From contig LS997564.1 in the NCBI GenBank assembly GCA_000469685.2, positions 19,099,615 through 19,163,614 on the forward strand: DNA of 64,000 bases. The letters are read 5' to 3'. The notes beneath the pieces are model-generated. The model was not told where the DNA came from, searched no databases, and saw only the letters and a list, made by a program, of their open reading frames with translations. The position numbers were made by a program, and so were the translations under genes. The number at the start of each line of letters is the position of its first letter. Positions within the stretch are counted from its first letter, which is position 1. Origin of the DNA: Haemonchus contortus. Its lineage: Eukaryota; Nematoda; Chromadorea; Rhabditida; Trichostrongylidae. Of this stretch, positions 32,801 to 44,260 are shown piece by piece.

Positions 32801-35189
32801 GCATTCTCATCCATTTGATCGTCGTCTTCCGCATCCTTCTACACCTTCTAAATTGTATCCTGCTCGCCGTGATCAGACTCACGACCTTTTGGAAGCATGC
32901 GAGCGAATTCGCCCTTTCTGTCTCATTCAATCAGCGCTAGAACGATCTGAGAGCAAGTACGCTCATTGGAAGTAAAGGGCTCACAGTTCATTTAGCGGTC
33001 TGGCCTCATCACCCCCTAGATCTGGTTTGACTCATTTGCCTTGAGTCAAGTTTCCAGTGCCGCTCGTGGTGCTTTCTCTTTCTTGGAGCGCTGCGGCACT
33101 TTCCGATGTCCGCATGGTCTGTCCGCAAGAATCGGATTCCATCATCATATAATTATTCGTACACTATTCCTCGTCTTAACGACATCCCATGTCCTCTCTC
33201 TACACGTGTATCGCTCAAACGCAAAACGTTATGATAAGTCTGCTTTGCTTTGTAAAATTATGACACACATACAGCGATCTATTCTGTCAACTTTTTTGAA
33301 GTACGATTTGAGAACCACTCCGGAAATCTGGAAATCGTTATCTTTGAAGCTTGTAAATTCATGATCCAGCTCACCGATGCGCTCATGAGAACCCGCAGTC
33401 AACTGGTGTTACCTGAGCTACCTCTAATATACTGCATATCTCGTGGCTCTCCACTTCCACTCCATGTGAAGATGCTTCTCTGAGCACCTCGTGTCTGCAG
33501 CTAATTGTTACGTAATACCCACCGTCACCTATGTGCGCCATTGGGTCTTCCTTCCCAGATTCCCAGCGCGAGATCTCAATTCAGGTAGTTGTACACTACG
33601 CGACGTCTCTGCCCTAGTGTGGACACCCAATCCCGAAAAGTAGTGCCATTTTGTGTCAGTGACCAAGATGTCCAGCCATAGCGTAGACATATCTGGATAA
33701 GCGACTCAAAGGAGTTCGTGCTTTCCTGTCGCAACACCAGTAGTCAGATCCGGGATTACGGCACTGTCTTACTATCTACGATAAAGGATACGCGCTCTCG
33801 TCTGCCGTCAAAATACAGCGCCCGGCCACCTATGACGTCGGCGTGGTACTCTCCAACCATTTGGCGGCGCAGCTTCCGGCCGCAGATGGTTCAATGGGAT
33901 CGACGGTGAGAGCTTTGTCCCATTATGCGCTTACGATAGGACCAACTTACTGGGCATCAACCTTGAAAAACGATTCCATCTTCACTGTGCGCAGCCTATT
34001 CGGCCGTCGAAATCTAGCCGTTTCTTACCTCGGAATCGAGATAGACTGTATCCAATGGACAACGCACGGAATGACGTCTCCTGCGCTACGCGTTTCTCGA
34101 AACCATCGGCTTCTGCCAGGGCCCGTACAGCCTTGTGCATGCTAATCGCCAATTCCTTTCCATGCTTTCAATTGAATGGCTAGTCCCACTCCGGGTTTGG
34201 CGGCTGCAGGAAAGTGACCACGCGTGGTTAGCAGATCGTGTAGGTCCTTTCAAAAGCTGTCGCAGCAACCGCGATGAAGCAAGGCTACTCATGTCGAAGT
34301 TGTACAACGTTGTTCAACGCGGGGTTACTCTACCCTCGCAGCAATCAACTCTGCGGAGTACGATCGCCTATCTCACCGACTGACGGCCTCGACGACTCGT
34401 CCATATCACTACCCCACGAGACTGAATTTCCTTCTCACTTATGGGACCTCGGAGGATGGTTGGTGTCTTTAACGCCCCATAGCCACGCACGTTCTCGGCT
34501 ACAGAAGCATATTCCGAGCGGAGGTAAGTCGCGTCGAGACTCGTCAAGTCGAAATCGACCATAGCACATACGAAGGCCTTCGCCGATTTGAGCCCTACAT
34601 CACTCGCCAGTAGAACAGTGGACTTGGTCTACGAAGGACCACTGGACACTCCTATGGATCGTGTGGAAGCCGGCGACCCCATCATGGCTGCCCCTTCTTT
34701 TCAGATACGCGGAACGACCATGGTTCTAACCAACTACCAAGTGGAAGCGGTACGACTCGCAATAGCGACGAGCTAAATGTAGCGATATACGCGGCTTTTG
34801 AAACAGGTAAGACCATGGTGGGAGTCGTTATAGCGGCGCTTACTCCATCGCGGCCACCATCGACAGTAGTTGTAACAGCGACTACTAATGCGGCCTCCGA
34901 TTCATAGAGACCTTATTACACCTTGGTGACTTTTCTCAGCTTGGGGTAGTGCGCTATATGTCTAGTAACACAGCAGCATCTGACAACCAAATTCCTACAG
35001 ATGTATGAAGATGACTGCGGAACGCTCGTCTCTCAATCAATAACGAATATGGTCGAACTCTGTTCCGGGTTCGTCGCCCGGCTAAGTTTGCTTCACTACC
35101 GCGTCGCTCCTAAACACCACGGACCCAGACAACTGTCTCTTCCACCATTTGGGACTATAATAGGGGAAAAGGCATCTCAGATCTTCTAA

Positions 35190-36229
35190 CGTGCCTTAAC
35201 AGCTATAGCTAGCCGTACTCCGAGAGCAAAACAGCGGTTCATAGGTGACATACACTAACTTGAGAGGACTTCGACAGGGCGATACCATCTCGCCCAAACT
35301 TTTCAGTGCCGCCCTCGAGAACGTCATGCGTCATATGAAATGGGAAAGCATGGCTGTGAAAGTCGACGGCCGCTACTTACATCATCTCCGCTTTGCAGAT
35401 GACATCGTGCTTATAACGCCCAACATCGAGCACGCGGTACAATTGCTGGCTGAATTCGACAACGTTTGGGGAAAGATCGGCTTGAGACTGAACTTAACGA
35501 AGACAATGTTCATGCGAAACGGATTGGAACGTGACGCTCCTTTCATGCTGAACGGAACGAATATCTCTGAATGCTCCAGCTATGTGTATCTAGATCTAGA
35601 AGCCAACATAATGAACGACTTAGTTCCGGAGCCGAACAGACGGGAACGCGTGGCGTGGGGAGCATTTAAGAATATCGAGGGAGTAGTGAAGAAGACAAAG
35701 AACATCCGGCTCCGCGCTAACCTTTTCGACACTGCGATCCTTCCTGCTTTGACATACGCCTCAGATACTTGGACTCTACGAAAGCAGGATGAGCATGCAG
35801 TTAGCGTTATTCAGCGCGCTGTGGAAAGGACGATGCTTGGAATTTAACTACACAAGCAAGTGCAGAAAGGAATCCGGAGTTCCGTCGAGGTACGAAGAAC
35901 AGGGATGTCATTGATTACGCCGAGAGATCGAAGATCGGGTGGGCCGGACACGTTATGCGATATAATGATGACCGTTGGACCAGGGCGTTACGGACTGGAT
36001 CCCTCGGGACGTTAAGCGAACAACAGGACGGCCGCAACAAGATGATCAGATTTCTTCACGAGAGCTCTGAGCGAGAGGAATGTTTTGCCCCGTGTCCCTC
36101 GAGCGAGTGCGATTCACCGGACTACTCTGGCTCGCGACAGGGACAAATGGAGACGTTACTGGCGCCCGCTCGAGGAAATCGGCGATCAACGGGAGAACAG
36201 GTGATACAGGTGACAGGTGACACCAACTT
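35190..36229 (+). mobile_element. 5'-truncated RTE-type non-LTR retrotransposon
   Basis: RT fragment with GLRQGDTISPKLFSAAL, catalytic FADDIVL (about 35391-35408), KTMFMRNG and LFDTAILPALTYASDTW, open from 35245 to 35847. After a frameshift the conserved tail AGHVMRYNDDRWTRAL continues to about 36190. The 3' end is a short GGTGATACAGGTGACAGGTG repeat, typical of RTE elements. The apurinic endonuclease domain and the N-terminal RT are missing, so it is a truncated insertion. It sits inside the helicase pseudogene, whose conserved motifs resume just after it. Confidence 0.82.
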
Positions 36230-36378
36230 GAACCTCACGCACGGTGTCACCGAGCTTCGAAACCAGCCCGCTTTGGCACCCGTAGTTATGAGCGTCCTAG
36301 TAGAAGCGCGACCGTTCTTGTGTCCTTCAGGTTGCTACCTTCAGGGTGCACCCCACGCTGAACACTCTCCCTAATTTT

Positions 36379-36487
36379 GTGGTCTACAGTGGTACTCTCC
36401 TCAATGGTACCGACCCTGCGTCGCGACAGCTCTTGCTGTCCGCTACGCAGGGTCGGTATCATTGAGGAGGGTACCACTGTAGACCAC
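36379..36487. repeat. 109-bp near-perfect hairpin from inverted duplication of helicase coding sequence
   Basis: Arms 36379-36421 and 36445-36487 (43 bp each) are inverted copies with only two differences, both compatible with G-U pairing. The 23-nt centre itself folds (GACAGC-TCTT-GCTGTC). The left arm encodes helicase residues (VVYSGTLLNGTDPA), while the right arm is the same sequence turned around, so the helicase frame is lost here and resumes after about 36488. The structure is a fold-back duplication rather than a mobile element with its own ends. Confidence 0.85.
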
Positions 36488-37077
36488 GCCGTACGCGTCC
36501 CGGGAGTTTTCTGCTTCTCGATATTGAGGATCCTCCAAGTAAGCGATCAGTAATTCTCACTTCAACACGGCCGAAGCTATAACAGCATACAACCAGCACA
36601 GGGGTGCGTCACCTCGCTCAACATGGAGCGGTCTTGCCACCTCCTAACGGTTCAGCTCGGCATTGAGCTAACCACTGTAGATTCGGTACAAGGACATGAA
36701 AAAGGTAGTCGCACTTCTCTGTCAATTCAGCTGTAAAACCATAAAACCCAAGCTTTCCGGGCAGAGCCCTCAAGCCGATGCGACGAGGAGGCCTCTAGCG
36801 GAAGCCACCACGAACGGCGCTGGCTCCTCCGTTCCTTCTCATCTGATGCCCACGACTTTCCATATCAGAGGCGAAGCCCTCCAAATCAAGAGTTGAGTTA
36901 TATTTTGTTGCTGTAGTAGAGTCGTTTGTATAATCAGTCTTAGAGTTGTTTGTATAACTAGTCTATGTCCATTGTCCGTACGACGTTTATTGCTTGATGA
37001 TGTAATTTCGGGCTATCGACGGGACACGCTGCCTTCTACTTGTATTAATGCTTTAAAGATAAGCCTTCCTAATCTAC

Positions 37078-37132
37078 GATCCGCATAACATAATACCAGT
37101 CGCTCATCTGGCTCACTTGAATTTAGAAATGA
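37078..37132 (+). repeat. Segment resembling 30430-30485, possible 3' LTR remnant
   Basis: GATCCGCATAACATAATACC and the following CAGTCGCTCATCTGGCTCAC align in the same direction with the segment at 30430, mostly differing by transitions. It would close an element of about 6.7 kb holding the Gag and helicase pseudogenes. The match is short, so this may be coincidental or an unrelated repeat. Confidence 0.3.
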
Positions 37133-37181
37133 TTATTCCGGAAACGCGTCTCCCCACCTATTTGTTTATTTGCTTGTCACC

Positions 37182-38406
37182 CTATTTGCCCAATTGAAAA
37201 ACCCTAAATATAGGTGTGCTCTCCTCAGACTTCAGCCTTTGCATTTTTTTTTGAGATGAAGATGAAATCTCCCGTGAATGCTTCCGTTTCTCTTCGACAA
37301 CTGCCAGGTGACAAAAAACTTTGGGCAGCTTCAATTGACATAAGGGGCTCTCTAAGATCTTTTCGACACAGAAACTGATCAGAACGGATTTATCTAAGCC
37401 CTGAGAATAGCTCAAAATTGCCCTTACCAACGAAACCAGTTCTCTGATTTTTTGTGCCCTTGAAGAAGGCATTGAAGGTTCTCGAGAAGTGAATTTCCAA
37501 CAAACAGATTGCAGAGAAATCAAATTTGCCTTCCGCTTCTCTCGAAGGAAATCAAAGGCACATTCCATCGTTTCTTTCCATTTCCCGAAGAATTAGCTTC
37601 TGGAACACTTCGGAAAACCGCCTAGTACCAATGGTCACGCACCCTCATTGAGCCAGGCTCTGAAGTGCGCCCTCTGGCTGAAGTAGCTGGAATGCGCCAC
37701 GAATCCAGTTCGTGATCATGAGAACCGGAAAAAGTGCTCTCACACTGGCTTAACGAAACCGTTCAACATGAAGCTCTTTGTTTTCCCTCGCATTGACCCG
37801 GTCCCGATTCACCTGTTTACCAATTACAAATCGCAGCTCCGTGTGAGCAGCATTGATCGACATGGTAATGATTAATAGGACAAGTCGCTCGGAAATAAGC
37901 GTAAATTTTGAGATACGCGACGAATTACAAGAGAAACCCGTGGTGTCACTTGACATGTATTTGGCCTTTGCAGTATGAATTACGGATGAAAGTTGACTTA
38001 CGATCTAAAATATATTGCTCTAAGACGAGGCTAAACAACCTTGAAAGGGAAGAAGCTCGCTTGCTCAAAGCGAAATTCGCTTCCAGATTTGATCAAGACC
38101 CATGAACACCTTCTTAGAGTCTCTAATCAACTTTGTGAGGGAAAGAATAAACACTCTGGGCGATACAGTATTGAGCATATTTACACATATCCTAGGAATC
38201 ATTTCTTTTTCAAAAAGCTGTACTGAATTTAGAATGACTCCATAGCTTCGAGAATTTTCAGTAACTGGGTCTTTGCATTCGGATGCCACTTCTAGCAATG
38301 AAGTGAGGATGATTTCCTGAAATATGGAGCCTTTGCTAACCTTGAAGCGCTCGAAAATCGTAAGGTACAACGACTTAGCCGCAGTTAGGGCAGAATTGCA
38401 AACCAT
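37182..38406 (-). pseudogene. Unclassified decayed coding sequence
   Basis: Two minus-strand frames, 38406-38065 (113 residues, with MIPRICVNMLNTVSPRVFIL and LIRDSKKVFMGLDQIWKRI) and 37568-37182 (128 residues, with CAFDFLREKRKANLISL), read like real protein. They are separated by 500 bp with many stops. Their alpha-helical, lysine-rich character would suit a retroelement Gag or another repetitive gene, but I do not recognise the family. Confidence 0.35.
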
Positions 38407-38613
38407 AGTTTCAATTAATTCACTGCCACCACATCTAATTTGAAAGTGCTACTGAATGAGGGTTGCACCGATATTCATTCCTGACATGATTTCTGAGGGG
38501 CGTCCTAATTACTACTGCACCATAAACACTGCACGAGATTTCCACTCTGTGCTAGGATAGTCTTACCGCATTCCACATGAGGCGAAGAGAACCACTAGGG
38601 TTCATCATCACGG

Positions 38614-38775
38614 ATGACCGGATGCGCCTCGTACCCGACTTCCACCCAGTATTGTAATCTAGGTTCGAATGCATATGCGGCCACACAAGTTTTGCGGTGG
38701 CCAACCATTGTATTAGAAGTCACTGCTTTTATCTTACTGGATGAGTCTTATACCAATTAATCGACTCTGCAAAGA
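38614..38775 (-). repeat. SINE copy, degenerate body
   Basis: Family blocks are visible in minus orientation: GATGCGCCTCGTACCCGACTT, TTTTGCGGTGGCCAACC and GAGTCTTATACCAATTAATC. The head is absent. Confidence 0.55.
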
Positions 38776-40019
38776 TGGATTGTAAAGTAGATAGGGGTCT
38801 GGGTACATTCACCCAGGACAGGTGGGCACGGCAAATCGCGCGGCGAAATTCGTGACGATTTAAACGACTTTAGCGTCTATCACTGGGGCCCAAATTTGAA
38901 GTAAAGTCGATTACTTCGATCATCTAACCATACTAATTACTCTATTTCAAGTTTGCGTCCAATGATTTGCACTACGCTTCTTCATAGAAAAAGTCAGGCT
39001 AGCGTTCAATACAGCAAGTTACGTGTAAGTGCAAATGAGCTTTACTAAATATTAATCATCACGGAAAGTGAAAAAGAGCGGTGAGAGTTTCTACGGTACT
39101 TTGGTAGGCGTAGGGAAAAAAGAAAGGTGACGTGAGCGACGAGGGAGAGAGAGCTTACAGCTCAATTTCGAACCAAGGATTTTTAACCTAAAATTGTTTT
39201 CAAAGCAATTTAGAATGCGAACGAAATATAAGTCTGATCAGAAATGTAATAAATATTTATTATGTGTCGAACGAGTGAATCGGACGAGGAATTGCCCATT
39301 TGTGAGGTGCTCCATGCGTCCATATTTTACTGGAAAGGGTTGAATTTTTTCTAGACATCATTCATTTTTTCCTCTTTTCATATTCTTCCTCTTCACGTTT
39401 TCGTTTTTTTTGCATTTTCAGAAGCTCGAGATCATTCTTTGATGAAAAAAATTGGTTATGCCTAAACAAACTTGTTGGTTGACTTGAGTATATTAATTGG
39501 TTACCATTCGCTCAAGTTCTTGGGGTTTCTGGGGTTTGGAGCAGAATTTTTTTTGGAAATGCTCAGATACGTTATCACAGTTTTTATTGAGACTTCTCCG
39601 AAAAAATAAAGGTAACTATGAATTCCCATGTAGCTATTAACCATTTCTGCGTCAGAGAAAAGAGGCCATGTTGCAAAAAGCACAAAGAACAAGTGCAGAT
39701 CGTGTTTCATGAGCTCAAATTTCTTGAAACATTACCTTGAAGAGGTTCAGTTTTTGTTGGGAGAACGGCTTCTCTGACCGTTTGTTCCTGGTTCAAAGAC
39801 TGGAAGCTGCAAAAGCTACGGAAGCAGCTTGCAGGCAGATCTCTTCGCAATGGTGTAACCCAATACCCCATGAAACTTTGTGCTCGCCTTATGAAGGGTG
39901 TCGTCACTGAAAGGCTTATTAAGGTTGGACGATCTTAAAATCATCGCACAAAACCACACGGACGAACCGTATCATTTCATAGCTCCTTATTAAAGAATAA
40001 AAGGGATAAAGTCTCTAGC
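38776..40019. other. Intergenic, nothing recognised
   Basis: AT-rich sequence with T-runs. Short open frames on both strands show no motif, signal peptide or supported splicing. Confidence 0.5.
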
Positions 40020-40252
40020 GTCAATCACATCCGATCGTGGGATGCGTCCCTTATTCGAGTTCCATACAGAATTATAGCGACGGTTTGAATGCGTCCGGCT
40101 TATGGAGGTGGCCAGCTTATGTACAAGTCGGTTCTTTAACGGCAACCCTGCCAAGTAACCAACTCCATGGGATGGATGGCCTGAACTACGGACTCCGAAC
40201 TACGGGCCATGCATGTATGGTAATGAGACACTCAGCATTACACCACCTTTGA
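40020..40252 (-). repeat. SINE copy, diverged, with head remnant
   Basis: The minus orientation shows GGGATGCGTCCCTTATTCGA, GCCAGCTTATGTACAAGTCG and, at the head end, a remnant ending TACACCACCTTTG that matches the A-box side. The B box is not recognisable. Confidence 0.6.
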
Positions 40253-40289
40253 CCAGCTATTTGAAAGTCTTAAAGTCTCTGGGCGTTAA

Positions 40290-40440
40290 CCCAATGACGA
40301 CAACGCGCGTTTTGGGTTTTTTTCGCCGCGTGGGACATGAACATTTTGGCGCGCTCGCCAAATATGCATGGGCGTCAAGTTCTCCCCCGTGGTGCATCTT
40401 TTGGAAATCAAAGTGAGAGGCAAGAAAACAGGCGTAATAT
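40290..40440 (+). repeat. Solitary piggyBac-like MITE end
   Basis: TTAA at 40286-40289 is followed by CCCAATGACGACAACG, nearly the same terminal motif as the element at 40498. No second end in matching orientation is nearby, so this may be a partial copy. The 3' limit is a guess. Confidence 0.35.
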
Positions 40441-40497
40441 GTTAGGTAAAGAAAAGAGCAGCCGCCGATGGAATGCTTTGCCTTCTTATAGTATCAA

Positions 40498-41141
40498 CCC
40501 ACTGACGACAATGACACACACCGATGGGCACCACTGTTTGTGGCGCGTGGAACGCTGGCACCCAATGTTGGGTGCACCCACCAGAATTTTTTACTTCTTT
40601 GCGCGTTCAAAATTTGTTCAATATTGTCATCTTTATTAGCAAGCTTTATAGTATTTGTACACAACATGGTTCACAGGAATGTTCTATAAAAGCTCACTTA
40701 TTACAAACAGGTAACAGAGTCAATGGGGTACAACTGAAAGACTTGGTTTTTTCTCAAGTTTTGTGTGCATCCTGGAAGCATTACAAAAAATAGAAGCCCT
40801 TATTTGCGATCATGCGACCGCTTGGAAGGTCTTAGCATGGCAGTCACAGAGTACTAATTGCTCTTCAAGAGGCAATAAAACACGGATTCCAACACTTACG
40901 TGAATTCCGCAACTATACCCTACATTGATCCCAATCCAAAACTCCATTTCTATATGTAAAATAGAAAAAAAGGTCCTAAAATTCCTACTATTGGAAAGTA
41001 TTGCTAAGTTTGGGGTGAGCCACTGCAAGCAATTTCATCTGGAACAATGCCACCCACCGATGGGTGACAGTCGCGCATAACAGAAAGAGGACGAGGTCCA
41101 GTGGTGGGTGCTAAGTCGAAATGTGCATTGTCGTCAAAGGG
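40498..41141. mobile_element. piggyBac-like MITE
   Basis: The ends are CCCACTGACGACAATG (40498) and the reverse complement of CCCTTTGACGACAATGC (41125-41141). They are flanked by TCAA on the left (a one-base change from TTAA) and TTAA on the right. TTAA targets with CCC-start inverted repeats are characteristic of the piggyBac superfamily. The 644-bp interior has no transposase. Subterminal motifs around GATGGG and TTGGGTGC recur near both ends. Confidence 0.6.
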
Positions 41142-41247
41142 TTAATCAAAAACTTAGTCAAACGCAGTACATCACTACTTAGAGGACTGTAGCCATTGGG
41201 GGTGGAGGGGTAGTAAAAGGATAAAATTTCTTGGCAAAATTTTAATT

Positions 41248-41503
41248 CCGTCCGAGGGATGCGCCTCCGCTTTCGACATCTATCAGAATCGTTGTGGCGT
41301 ATTGAATGCGTATGTGACATTGACACCGACTTGCGATAGTCAGCCGATATAGAAGTCAGTGCATTCATCCTCCCAGACGAGCCGGGTACCAATTAATCGA
41401 ACCCAGAGAGACAGAAGGCTTGGTTGTCCTGTGCGGATTTGAACCCTTAATGATGCATGTGTGATAGAGCGCCACTTGTCACTACACCACCTCCACCCCT
41501 CTA
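41248..41503 (-). repeat. tRNA-derived SINE copy
   Basis: A nearly complete minus-strand copy: the tail block GGGATGCGCCTCCGCTTTCG at 41248, body blocks around TCCTCCCAGACGAGCC, and a head ending in CACTACACCACCTCC near 41500, which carries the A box. The B box region reads GGATTTGAACCC, a mutated version. Confidence 0.7.
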
Positions 41504-42280
41504 TTACTATTGTAATATTATTATTATGAATTTTATTTTTGGATAGTATAAAAGGCATTGTTGTACAGCCGATAGCCACGATGCCAAAGAAGAGTCCCGG
41601 ACGTCAATGTCCCACACTAATGGTTCTGACCAGAAGGGTCCTAGAGTTCAGTACAACTCAGATTAGAGGCTGCACATGATTACAACCCCTCTAAATAGCA
41701 GTCTGTAGGCCGAATATGTGGTCCAAAACCGAAACTGAAAATTATCCGACGCTGAGGAATTTTCAATCTCTTCCTGATGGTACCCTTAAAAAACGCCCAC
41801 AGAAGGGTTAGATCAGCTATAACGTCGTTTCATTCGGAAAATTTCCCTCACCTCTGCCCGAAAGCGAAAGCAGTACAGTCATAAAACTCTGGGTTCTCTG
41901 GGAATTTTACCCATTCCTCCGTTGCCATGTATCGACTTTTTCCCGCCCTTGCTGACGTGTCACCGAAAATGCAAATGAAGAGGAAAGATCTTTAGAAAAG
42001 GTTCATTAATTCATTCACGCAATCCATTCGTTTCTGAATAGGAAATCAATGCTTTTTTTTCTGGGTAATGGGAATCGTCATTGGAGCATGTCTGTGAAGA
42101 AATGTCTTCTCTTGACTTGTGAAACAAAAACTCTGATAAGCGAGAGCTCAAAATAGAAATCATGCTCGTCATCCGTACTCATCTCCGATTAATAATGAGT
42201 CTGTATAACTTGAATAGGCTTGCGCTCAGTTAAATGTATAACAATTAACTAAGTAAATATTTAGATAATACACATACACA
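41504..42280. other. Intergenic, nothing recognised
   Basis: No coding region or repeat of a family seen elsewhere in the window could be supported here. Confidence 0.5.
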
Positions 42281-42570
42281 AAGTGGCATGGGTGGTGGGA
42301 GTAAGGGATTACCCCATCCATGAGATGGAGATCTAATCCCGGATCGATAGTCGCCCACAACGAACACTTCCACCCCCCCCCCAGGGTCGACTGATTCACT
42401 GCTTTTATCCTCACAGATCGTCTAGACTGATAAAACGGTGAATTGTACATCGGATTGCCACCTCAAGACGTTGTATAGGCCCCTTTTAAAAATGGTTACG
42501 ATTCTTGATGGAAATTAAATACGGGGCGCAACCAGGAAGCGAGATTGATTGATGCCGAGAGCTTTCTCTT
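42281..42570 (+). repeat. SINE copy, diverged head
   Basis: Plus-strand copy with a degenerate head (GGTGGTGGGAGTAAGG), a B-box-region remnant (ATCTAATCCCGGATCGAT), a 10-nt C tract at 42373-42382 in place of the CCATCCCTCC block, and a tail GGGCGCAACCAGGAAGCGAG before GATTGATTGATGCC. Confidence 0.65.
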
Positions 42571-44260
42571 TTCTCTTCAACTCATGCGCAGGGGTAAGCA
42601 AAAAAACAATCCCGCAAAGGAGTAGATGGAGTTTTTGAAGGATCAGAGGCGACCTGGTCACAATCGTCCAGGAGTGTGAGGGGATAGGAGTTGTTCTCGT
42701 GAGTGCTCCAGCGGACTGCACCATTTTCACTAGGACTAAGAATAATTTTTTTTTGGAAAAGGTATACTGTAGTCGTCAAGTGCCGATTTTAGAACCTGAG
42801 CTCACTTTGAGGCCAGTCACGCTATTGAATGCGAAGAAAACCATCGGTGTCTCTTTAGCGAACTTCTAGGAAATCCTTGACTAGCAAGTACGCCGAATTG
42901 ATTAATAAGGAAACATCCATGTTGACTGCATCTGACCGCTTTTCTTCAATCAATTAGGAGCAGACACGATGTAGAGTACGATAGCCAAGGTGAAGCCGGG
43001 CAGGTACAGGGAGTGGACATCAACAGCTAACCAAAATTGCTGGGTTCGGGTTAGGGTGGAACAGTGGTCCTAGTGTTGCTACAACCCGTCTTGTCAATGG
43101 AACCAAGTCTTGGATCTATTTCTGCACAAACCAATTAGGCAACTTATTCAAAATTGAAAGCAGAGATGGGAAAAATACTGGTCTGCTAATCTTCATGAAT
43201 AGGTCTATGGGCCTAATATGACTCCAAGAACCCTTATAGATCCGAACGAAACGAGATTCTTGGCGTATCCAGGAGTCTGACTGACAAACGAAAACATTTC
43301 AACCATGCGTTGTCAGAGTTGCTTGCAGAGAAGGGACGACCATGGGCTACAGCCAACTCTTTTCCTTATTTTCTAAACGGACCATGAGTAAGCCAGTCTA
43401 CTCGAAAGTTGATAATGGGAACATTTGCACTATCTAATCCCCACTTTCCTGCGAACTCCGATCCTTGAGAAGAGCTAGGCTAATGCCTGGTTTTTATTAT
43501 TAGTTATTTCTACGCCTTAATTAATTATTTCCACGCTGTTAAGTTCGGGACTCATGATTTGTTCCTAACCCCTGCTAGAGTTAGCAGCAGAACAGTTGAA
43601 AATGGATAGAGAAGGAGAAGGAGGAATGGGCAGTGCCGCAATCTCACTCGTTATCTTTTAATCCGCTCCTATATCGACCAGAAGAGATAGCTATTGGGGC
43701 TGGGCTAGCCATCTCGTCGCGCTGAAACGAACCAAGTCAGCAGTTATTGAGGTGGCGGCACTTATAACTATAACTCTAACGGCAGGCGGCAGTTGCTTCG
43801 TGACGACTATCGTATCCTTCCACTGGAATTCAAGCCTTTCGCATCATAGCACGCGAATGCGCGCGATCGATCGGGTGCGGCGAGCCCTACGCGATTTTCG
43901 GGGATAAGTTACCATACCCGCAGCTAGGGTACGCGGGAAAAAGGACTTACCAAACTCTGTTACTTTTGGAACTGTTTTCGAGGATTCCTTCACCTGGTGA
44001 AGGCTCGCTCAGTGCGGGCAGGAATTCTGGAGATAGAAAATGCCGTACTCGGGTAATTTGGAAATAGGAGAAGCTCTTTTTTCTTGATTCTTCCACTCTC
44101 AAGTGATGGCTTTTTGGAGATTGAGAGCCGAAGGAGAATCACATGTACTGTGAACGAATTTTGAACGTCACCGCTAGATTGCGAGAACAGACAATGCAGC
44201 CCCAAACGTTAGCTCCCGGAATGAGGCTGGTAGCTCCAGTGGAAGTTCCCGTGAATTTTG
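42571..44260. other. Intergenic, nothing recognised
   Basis: No protein family, RNA gene or shared repeat was recognised. A CpG-rich stretch near 43840-43900 could be promoter-like, but no supported gene starts beside it. Confidence 0.5.

Larger units (their letters stand above)
33300..36900 (+). pseudogene. Broken superfamily 1 (UPF1/DNA2-like) helicase reading frame
   Basis: Several frame-shifted pieces on the plus strand add up to an SF1 helicase. At 34730-34900 YQVEAVRLAIATS leads into a Walker A-like AFETGKTMVGVV (the expected first glycine is glutamate) and STVVVTATTNAA (motif Ia region). After the RTE insertion come FRVHPTLNTLPNFVVYSGTL (36340-36400, the R-x-H-P motif region) and SHFNTAEA (about 36560). 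Then comes TVDSVQGHEK (about 36665-36703), the motif V signature of UPF1-like helicases. Stops and frameshifts occur throughout, so no product is expected. Sequence before 34.6 kb is assigned only by open, protein-like frames. I infer a helicase family that is repetitive in this genome. Confidence 0.65.
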
